The notes under the pieces: generated by a model
Told to the model about the DNA's origin: nothing
Databases searched by the model: none
Seen by the model: only the letters and a program-made list of their open reading frames with translations
Translations under genes and position numbers: made by a program
Assembly (NCBI GenBank): GCA_009785885.1
Contig: WQUE01000136.1
Location: 1-5,372, forward strand
Length of the DNA: 5,372 bases
Direction of reading: 5' to 3'
From: Actinomycetes bacterium
Lineage (GTDB): Bacteria > Actinomycetota > Actinomycetes > Propionibacteriales > Propionibacteriaceae
In this document: piece by piece, positions 1 to 4,542 of the stretch
How positions within the stretch are numbered: the first letter of the stretch is position 1
Layout: each line of letters begins with the position of its first letter

Positions 1-11
1 GGGCGGCAACC

Positions 12-758
12 TCAGGCGGCCCAGGCGGTCAGCCACTGTTCGAACTCGCGCAGGTCGGACTCCGTGGCCCCGAACGACCCCTCGTCCGCGCTCCAGCGAT
101 ACAGCGTCCCGTCCCCATAGTCCCACGCCAGGCGCCAGTTGTAGCTCTTGAGGACAGGATCCGCCGGGTCTCGCTGCCAGTCCCGGTCCGTGAAACGCCA
201 ACGCCCCAGCCAGGAGGCGAGCCACGTGGTCAGTTCCGTCTCGCTGGCAGGCGTGAGCGGCGCGGACGTGGCGCCGGCCGGGAAGGCCGGCAGCGACGTT
301 CCCTTCAGGACGAGCCCGCGCTCGGCATCGACGACGATGGCCGTGGTCATGGAAATGAACGCCAACCGGCGCATGTCCATGAGCGGAGGCCAACCCTGCG
401 TCAACGCCGGGTTGCCCAGCAGGTACGTCCACGAGTCACCGTGGGCGGCATGGTAGGCGGCGAGCCTGGCGGGGATCTGGTCGCACGGCCACCCCTGGTC
501 GGGGCGGTAGATCCCGAAGGTGTCCGCGATGAACGCGGGCACGTTGACCATGTCGATCTGGTCCGGCGTCAGGCCACAGGTCGACACAAGGTCCTTGGCC
601 AGTTCCACGCCCGGAACGGTGAGACGCGGCATCGGGCTGGAATCGGTGGGTCCGGTGGTCATGGGCGCTCCTCCTGGGTGGCATGCGGTGACGAAGAACG
701 CCAGAGCGAGGGCTGCGGCCCCCGCGCCGGCGAGGCGGACTCGGCTCGCGGCGATCAC
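12..758 (-). CDS. Lipoprotein of unknown family; candidate immunity or partner protein of the adjacent metallopeptidase
   Basis: I do not recognise the family. Read from the GTG at 758 the product is 248 aa and begins with a lipoprotein signal: Arg at residues 6 and 8, an Ala/Leu/Phe-rich core at about 9-22, then the lipobox V-T-A-C with Cys26 as lipidation site, followed by a Gly/Pro/Thr/Ser-rich linker. The protein should be anchored to the outer face of the cytoplasmic membrane. The mature part has two more cysteines, Cys61 and Cys92, which could form a disulfide, and is rich in Trp and acidic residues towards the C-terminus. The start overlaps the stop of the upstream WXG100-metallopeptidase gene as GTGA, so translation is probably coupled. 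A second in-frame start, ATG at 662, has a much stronger ribosome-binding site and would give a 216-aa form without the signal. The immunity role rests only on position and coupling and is inference. Confidence 0.85.
   Translation of the reverse strand: MIAASRVRLAGAGAAALALAFFVTACHPGGAPMTTGPTDSSPMPRLTVPGVELAKDLVSTCGLTPDQIDMVNVPAFIADTFGIYRPDQGWPCDQIPARLAAYHAAHGDSWTYLLGNPALTQGWPPLMDMRRLAFISMTTAIVVDAERGLVLKGTSLPAFPAGATSAPLTPASETELTTWLASWLGRWRFTDRDWQRDPADPVLKSYNWRLAWDYGDGTLYRWSADEGSFGATESDLREFEQWLTAWAA
668..675 (-). promoter_or_regulatory. Strong internal Shine-Dalgarno before an in-frame ATG
   Basis: The minus strand reads AGGAGGAG, then five bases, then ATG at 662-660, in frame with the lipoprotein gene. 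The site is near-ideal in sequence and spacing and much better than anything before the GTG at 758. It lies in codons for the Gly-Gly-Ala linker just after the lipobox, so it could be a coding coincidence. If it is used, it produces a 216-aa form without the signal peptide or lipidated Cys. Confidence 0.45.
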
Positions 759-2164
759 ATCTGGCCTGCCATCGTCGTCAGGGCCCCGGCGGCGTTGGGC
801 ATCTCGTTGGCGATCCGATCCACGGCGTCCATGTTGCCCGTCATCTGGGCTGCGAAGTAGTTGCCCCACAGTTCGGTGGCGCCATTTCCTTGCGTGATCC
901 GCGCCCCTCCGGGCCAGAAGCCGTCATTCAGGGTGTCGACGGTGGAGTTCGGGTTGTCGTCGATCGACAGGTAGTACCCGGCCTCGTGGGACCACGCACC
1001 TCCCACCCGGTCGGCACTGCCGTCGCCGTCCCAGTCGCCCACGACGGCGTTGCCGGTCATCGCCGAGTAGGCGTCCGAGACGCCGACATCGGAAACCACG
1101 ATCGGCCGGCCTTGCGCGTCCAGGACGGGAGTCCGTTCTGGCCCGCGCGTGAGCGGGCGCGGCCCGAAGACGTCGATGTCGAGCTGAGCCTGCGTCTTGC
1201 GCAAGACCTCGAGGTCGGCTGGCGTGAACTCGTTGCTGTAGTCGACCGAGCCCCAGTCGTTCGCCGACTCGGTGCTCTCGGTCGTCTCACCGTTCGAGCC
1301 CACCATGAGCGTGTAGGCCAGGCGCTCGGCCTGAGCCCGCCGCTGCGCCTCCGGCAGCGCCGGATCGGTCTGGGCGTAGAGCCGGTCGGTGAAGGTGGTG
1401 CGCACGTCGTCGCGCATGGTCTGGTCCAGACTCCTGCCTGGCAGCGTGAACGGACCCAGGTGAACATCGCCGACGCGCGTGGCGCCCACCTCCGTGCCGT
1501 TGCCGACGCCGTTCACCGACAGGTCGTCGACCGCGTGGCCGAACTCATGGAAGAACGTGGCATAGGGGCCTCCCCCGTCCTGGGCGAAGCAGTCCGGACC
1601 CTGGCCATTCGTCCACAGCCAGAGGGTTCCGTTCCAGTAGTACGCCGGTCCCCGGTAGTTGGGGTTACCGGGTGGTGGCAGCGTCGCGTACTTCACATCG
1701 CCCACGTACTTCTCGAAGACGTCGCGATACGGTTGTGGGGCGTTCTGCACCATCAGTTCGATCGCGTGCGCATCGTCGGGCGAGACCCCGAGTGCCGCCA
1801 GTTTCGCCTCGAAGTCCGAGTGCCAGGGTCGAGGCTCGATCACGTCCGATGGGCTTCCGCCCGGCCCCTGGGGCAACCCTGTTATCGAGCCCGGTCGCGG
1901 CGCGCTGGCCTGACGCTGCTCATCGGCCTGACGGACCAGGTGCTTGGACATGTCGGCCAGATGGTCCACGCTCGTTCGCATCTTCGGTGCGACGGTCGCC
2001 CAGGTGCCTCGGAAGGCCCGCAGGTCGGCCCCATCCCAGTGCATTCCGGCCTCGCGCACCAAGCGGTCGATTTGCTGACGGACCGACTCCAGTTCCTGCC
2101 CCTGTCCGCGCAACAGCACCGCCGCACGGTCGATGTCCTCGACCGACATACCGGTGAAGCCCAC
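755..2164 (-). CDS. WXG100-domain zinc metallopeptidase, lethal-factor-like; putative type VII-secreted toxin
   Basis: The start is taken as GTG at 2164 because GAGGAG ends five bases upstream; GTG at 2170 abuts the site and ATG at 2149 is too far. The product is 469 aa. Residues about 6-85 are predominantly helical in character with W43-D-G45 at the expected turn, as in WXG100/Esx proteins exported by type VII systems. Residues 86-110 are a Pro/Gly linker. The rest is a metallopeptidase: H206-E-F-G-H210 followed by AVDD is the gluzincin zinc motif and, from memory, matches the active site of anthrax lethal factor (HEFGH, third ligand Glu735). Near the C-terminus, ATELWGNYFAAQMTGN (429-444) resembles the helix carrying that third ligand, making Glu431 the likely one. 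The 220 residues between these are far more than in lethal factor and include a DxDxDGxxD loop at 377-385. There is no signal peptide. The substrate is unknown. Confidence 0.88.
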   Translation of the reverse strand: MGFTGMSVEDIDRAAVLLRGQGQELESVRQQIDRLVREAGMHWDGADLRAFRGTWATVAPKMRTSVDHLADMSKHLVRQADEQRQASAPRPGSITGLPQGPGGSPSDVIEPRPWHSDFEAKLAALGVSPDDAHAIELMVQNAPQPYRDVFEKYVGDVKYATLPPPGNPNYRGPAYYWNGTLWLWTNGQGPDCFAQDGGGPYATFFHEFGHAVDDLSVNGVGNGTEVGATRVGDVHLGPFTLPGRSLDQTMRDDVRTTFTDRLYAQTDPALPEAQRRAQAERLAYTLMVGSNGETTESTESANDWGSVDYSNEFTPADLEVLRKTQAQLDIDVFGPRPLTRGPERTPVLDAQGRPIVVSDVGVSDAYSAMTGNAVVGDWDGDGSADRVGGAWSHEAGYYLSIDDNPNSTVDTLNDGFWPGGARITQGNGATELWGNYFAAQMTGNMDAVDRIANEMPNAAGALTTMAGQM

Positions 2165-2169
2165 GGCCA

Positions 2170-2175
2170 CTCCTC
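2170..2175 (-). promoter_or_regulatory. Ribosome-binding site that decides the metallopeptidase start
   Basis: The minus strand reads GAGGAG, then TGGCC, then GTG at 2164-2162. The five-base spacing favours this GTG over the one at 2170, which overlaps the site, and over ATG at 2149, which is about 20 bases away. Confidence 0.6.
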
Positions 2176-2212
2176 GGCTTTGCCACCCGTCCGCCCGGGG
2201 GATACAGGGCAG

Positions 2213-2242
2213 AGACTAGCAGCGGCCGACCACGGCCGTCCA
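2213..2242 (-). promoter_or_regulatory. Possible promoter for the metallopeptidase-lipoprotein pair
   Basis: On the minus strand TGGACG (2242-2237) matches four of six bases of TTGACA, and TAGTCT (2218-2213) fits the actinobacterial TAnnnT -10 pattern. The spacer is 18 bases. Transcription would start near 2206, leaving about 40 bases of leader before the GTG at 2164. The matches are weak and the sequence is short, so this is tentative. It does lie in the only real gap of the window, between the signalling genes and the effector pair. Confidence 0.3.
2223..2238. repeat. Inverted repeat inside the putative promoter spacer (possible operator)
   Basis: CGGCCGACCACGGCCG is a perfect inverted repeat with 6-bp arms and a 4-base centre. 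It falls between the proposed -35 and -10 elements, where a repressor or MerR-like activator could act. Short GC palindromes are frequent in such DNA, so the functional reading is inference. Confidence 0.4.
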
Positions 2243-2243
2243 T

Positions 2244-2257
2244 GGGGAGGACTCCCC
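2244..2257. repeat. Second inverted repeat upstream of the putative -35
   Basis: GGGGAGGACTCCCC has 6-bp complementary arms around a 2-base centre. It lies just upstream of the proposed -35 and just downstream of the FHA/HTH gene stop. As RNA it could only fold with a 5-bp stem and 4-base loop, and no U-tract follows, so it fits a protein-binding site better than an intrinsic terminator. Confidence 0.35.
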
Positions 2258-2259
2258 TA

Positions 2260-2267
2260 CCCCCCCC
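2260..2267. repeat. C8/G8 homopolymer touching the FHA/HTH gene stop codon
   Basis: Eight consecutive C on the plus strand are eight G on the minus strand, the first being the G of the TAG stop at 2269-2267. A shorter G4 run follows after TA. Slippage here would not alter the upstream protein but could change spacing in the intergenic region. Confidence 0.8.
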
Positions 2268-3010
2268 TACGAACTCACCGATCCGTCGGGCGGAGGCACC
2301 ACACCACTCGGCCGCTGGTAGCGTCCCACGCGGGGCAACAGCGCCAGATCGTCCGGGGTGATGATGCGGGAGCCGAGGGCGTACTCGACCAGGCGCGCCT
2401 TGCGTGACAGGGCCAGGTGCGCGGGACCGCCGTGCAAGCCCCTCACGCCCAAGTCCTCGAACTTGGCGCACACGTTGTCCAGCTTGCGGTTGAACTTCGT
2501 GATCGGCCAGCCCAACCGCCGCGCCGCCTCGGCGGACCGCGGCACGGTTCCGGCGCCCCGGTCGTAGTGCCGCAGCGTGTCCTCCGCGAGCGCCACCAGG
2601 AGAAGCCGCTGATCGCCGGTCAGACTGATCTCGCCGATCGTGTCGCCGGACTCGGCCGCGGCGACCCCCGGAGCGGTCGGCTGGAACGGTGCATCGTCGA
2701 GCAGCACCTCGAAGTCGTACGTCGTCTCGCCCGCCGTGAACCACACGGCCAGGGCGGGGAACACCAGCGGCACGCGTCCGCCGGGCAGCAGCCACGCCTG
2801 GAATCCCCCTTCGCGCGAGAGCACCGTCGCCGACAGGCGCGAGCCCACGTTGCTGAGCCACCACATCGGGCCCTCGTACTCGATGGTCAAGAAGACGCGG
2901 TGCATGAAGGCATTGTCTTCGTCGAGCACGAGATCGCCCTCACGGCCGATCGTAAATCGCCCCTCCGGCGGCACCGCGTATTCCTCGCCGCAGAACGTCA
3001 CCGTCACCAT
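2267..3010 (-). CDS. FHA-like domain protein with C-terminal helix-turn-helix region; putative phospho-responsive regulator
   Basis: This 247-aa product starts at ATG 3010, which shares one base with the kinase stop (TGATG), and a GGAGGG-type site sits about nine bases upstream. Residues 1-103 look like an FHA domain: G22-R23 near the start of the phosphopeptide site, His37 of the SxxH motif, and L52-S-N54-V-G where canonical domains have the LNSTNG loop. The usual Ser of SxxH is Ala34, so phosphothreonine binding may be weakened. Residues 111-124 form a linker. Residues about 128-225 are rich in basic helices, with RSAEAARRLGWPITKFNRKL (158-177) reading as a helix-turn-helix and following segments as a possible wing; DNA binding is likely but not certain. 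The last 20 residues are Pro/Gly/Ser-rich. No signal peptide or membrane segment is seen. Coupling to the kinase suggests a direct partner or substrate, possibly controlling the effector genes downstream. Confidence 0.88.
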   Translation of the reverse strand: MVTVTFCGEEYAVPPEGRFTIGREGDLVLDEDNAFMHRVFLTIEYEGPMWWLSNVGSRLSATVLSREGGFQAWLLPGGRVPLVFPALAVWFTAGETTYDFEVLLDDAPFQPTAPGVAAAESGDTIGEISLTGDQRLLLVALAEDTLRHYDRGAGTVPRSAEAARRLGWPITKFNRKLDNVCAKFEDLGVRGLHGGPAHLALSRKARLVEYALGSRIITPDDLALLPRVGRYQRPSGVVPPPDGSVSS

Positions 3011-4542
3011 CAGGCACATCCCTCCTCTGACCAGTTCTCTGCTGGAAACTTGCCGTCTTGACGCACAACCTTGACCCGGATGCAGTACGGTGCCCCCGCC
3101 GGCGCCGGCCCCGACCACTCGGGGGTGCTCTTCGCCTCGACGCGGTCGCCGGGCAGTTGCACGCGATACGCATCGGTGGTCAAGGCATTGCTGTAGGTCC
3201 ACGTGCAGGTCACGGTCGCCTGATCGGCGCTCCGCGCGCACGTGATCGTCACAGGCCCGGGTGGCAGGTTCGCGCCGACAACCGGACCGACCGAGCGGCT
3301 CATGGACGGCGAGGGCGACTCGGCCGGACGCCCGCTCGCGTGGAGAGCCAGCAGCCCAGCCCCACCCGCGAGCACCACCACGGCGATGACGACAGCAACC
3401 ACCGGGCCGACGACACGGCGGCGCGACGACTCGTCGTCCGGCTTCTTCTCCTCACCGACGGCCGCCGTAGCCTGGGCGGGGCCCTGGGCGCCGAGGACGG
3501 GAGTGCCGCTGCGGCGGACTGTGGCGGCGACCTCCACCGGGGTCAGGGCCCGGCGCTCGGACGGCTGCAGGACCGGCGGAGCGGACTGCTCCTGCGCCGG
3601 CACCACCTGCGGGGCGGTATGGCGGCGGGTACGTTCGTCGTCGATGACCGCGACCGGCGGCGTGACCGCATGCACCGCCGGGTCTCGTTCGACGATGAAC
3701 GGGGTCGGCCGCAGCCGCAACTCCTCCTCGATCGAGCCGAGAGCCCGGGCGAAGTCGGCGGCCGTCGATGGGCGAAAGCGGGGATCCTTGCTCAGGGCCG
3801 ACGCCAGCAGCCGCTCCAATGAGGCGGGCACGTCACCGCGCCCCGTCGAGGGTGGCGGTAGATCGCGCGTCCGCACCATCATGGCGACCGGCCGGTTGTC
3901 CCCGCCCGGCACCTCGAACGGGGCCCGCCCCACGAGCAGGTGCCACAGGGTCGCCGCCAGGGAGTAGACGTCCGAGCGCGGGTCCACGGGCGCGGTCGAG
4001 AACATGGCCTCCGGCGGCGCCCACGGCACCGACAGCCCGGCGTCCTCGTCGTTGTCCTCGTTCAGGCGTGACGCGATGCCGAAGTCGGTGAGCGCCGGCT
4101 GGCCGTACCGGTCCGTGAGCACGTTCGCGGGTTTGATGTCGCGGTGAAGCAGCCCGGCCCGGTGGGCCGTCTCCACGGCGCTGGCGAGCTGAACGCCGAT
4201 GCGCAGCACGTCCGGCACGCTGAACGGCCCACGGCGCAACGCCTCCGCCAGCGACTCGTACGGATAGTAGGCCATCTCGATGAAGGGCCGGCCGTCCTGC
4301 GTGATGCCGGCGTGATACACCCGGACGATGTTGGGGTGCTCCAAGGCGGCCATCACATCGGCCTCCGCCGTGAAACGGAGCACCAGGCGGTCCTTCACGT
4401 CCGTCGTCCGCAGCACCTTCACGGCGACCAGGCGTTTCGGCGCCTGCGACTGATAGAGGTAGACGTCGGCGAACCCGCCGGTGCCCAGGTCTTCCTGATA
4501 CACCAACCCTGGGATGACCGGCGGCTGGGAACGAGCGGTCAC
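3010..4542 (-). CDS. Transmembrane Hanks-type Ser/Thr protein kinase with cysteine-containing extracytoplasmic domain
   Basis: The 510-aa product starts at GTG 4542, overlapping the upstream stop as GTGA, with GAGGCAGGG just upstream. The kinase domain (about 12-270) has the Gly loop G20-T-G22-G-F-A-D-V27, ATP lysine Lys42 in AVK, helix-C Glu60, catalytic HRDIKPAN (133-140, Asp135, Asn140), DFG at 153-155, APPE at 175-178 and DVYSLA at 191-196, so catalysis should be intact. The activation loop is unusual: it has no threonine, holds the acidic stretch NEDNDEDAG (161-169), and keeps only Ser158 and Ser171. Residues 271-376 are a flexible Pro/Ala/Thr-rich juxtamembrane region, 377-400 a Val/Ala/Leu transmembrane helix. 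The roughly 110-residue outer domain resembles a fibronectin type III fold and has Cys435, 446, 487 and 509, probably two disulfides. It has no PASTA repeats, so it is not a simple PknB equivalent. Its likely partners are the FHA proteins on both sides. Confidence 0.95.
   Translation of the reverse strand: MTARSQPPVIPGLVYQEDLGTGGFADVYLYQSQAPKRLVAVKVLRTTDVKDRLVLRFTAEADVMAALEHPNIVRVYHAGITQDGRPFIEMAYYPYESLAEALRRGPFSVPDVLRIGVQLASAVETAHRAGLLHRDIKPANVLTDRYGQPALTDFGIASRLNEDNDEDAGLSVPWAPPEAMFSTAPVDPRSDVYSLAATLWHLLVGRAPFEVPGGDNRPVAMMVRTRDLPPPSTGRGDVPASLERLLASALSKDPRFRPSTAADFARALGSIEEELRLRPTPFIVERDPAVHAVTPPVAVIDDERTRRHTAPQVVPAQEQSAPPVLQPSERRALTPVEVAATVRRSGTPVLGAQGPAQATAAVGEEKKPDDESSRRRVVGPVVAVVIAVVVLAGGAGLLALHASGRPAESPSPSMSRSVGPVVGANLPPGPVTITCARSADQATVTCTWTYSNALTTDAYRVQLPGDRVEAKSTPEWSGPAPAGAPYCIRVKVVRQDGKFPAENWSEEGCA
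3020..3026 (-). promoter_or_regulatory. Ribosome-binding site inside the kinase 3' end, for the FHA/HTH gene
   Basis: The minus strand reads AGGAGGG, nine bases before ATG at 3010-3008. Another in-frame ATG at 3019-3017 directly abuts the site and is too close to be used efficiently. The start at 3010 also makes the classic TGATG coupling with the kinase stop. Confidence 0.65.

Noticed and set aside
759..869. Upstream extension of the lipoprotein frame to position 869.
   Set aside because: The extra 37 residues are Arg/Asp/Gln-rich and would bury the signal peptide; the GTG at 758 places the signal at the N-terminus and gives the GTGA overlap.
441..897. Plus-strand open frames over the lipoprotein gene.
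   Set aside because: They are antisense shadows with composition typical of out-of-frame GC-rich DNA and no supported start site or motif.
2223..2257. Intrinsic terminator between the FHA/HTH and metallopeptidase genes.
   Set aside because: The inverted repeats have short stems or very small loops and no U-rich tract follows on the transcribed strand.
2238..2267. G-quadruplex in the minus-strand G8/G4 region.
   Set aside because: Only two clear long G runs are present, and the C-rich arm of the adjacent inverted repeat competes; four good G tracts are not available.
890..2407. A 505-codon open frame on the plus strand, antisense to the metallopeptidase gene and part of the FHA/HTH gene.
   Set aside because: It has no recognisable domain and is Arg/Val/His-rich as expected for a shadow frame in GC-rich DNA, while the minus strand there encodes WXG and HEFGH motifs and a coupled start.
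1920..2864. A minus-strand frame of about 314 codons running from the FHA/HTH gene through the gap into the metallopeptidase gene.
   Set aside because: It is out of frame with both genes, very rich in Arg, Gly and Ala and shows no domain. I considered a frameshift fusion of the two genes, but each has its own start, ribosome-binding site and complete domains.
3010..3241. Upstream extension of the FHA/HTH reading frame into the kinase gene, giving 324 aa.
   Set aside because: The added 77 residues are basic low-complexity shadow sequence of the kinase ectodomain; the FHA domain begins right after the ATG at 3010, which has a ribosome-binding site and the TGATG coupling.
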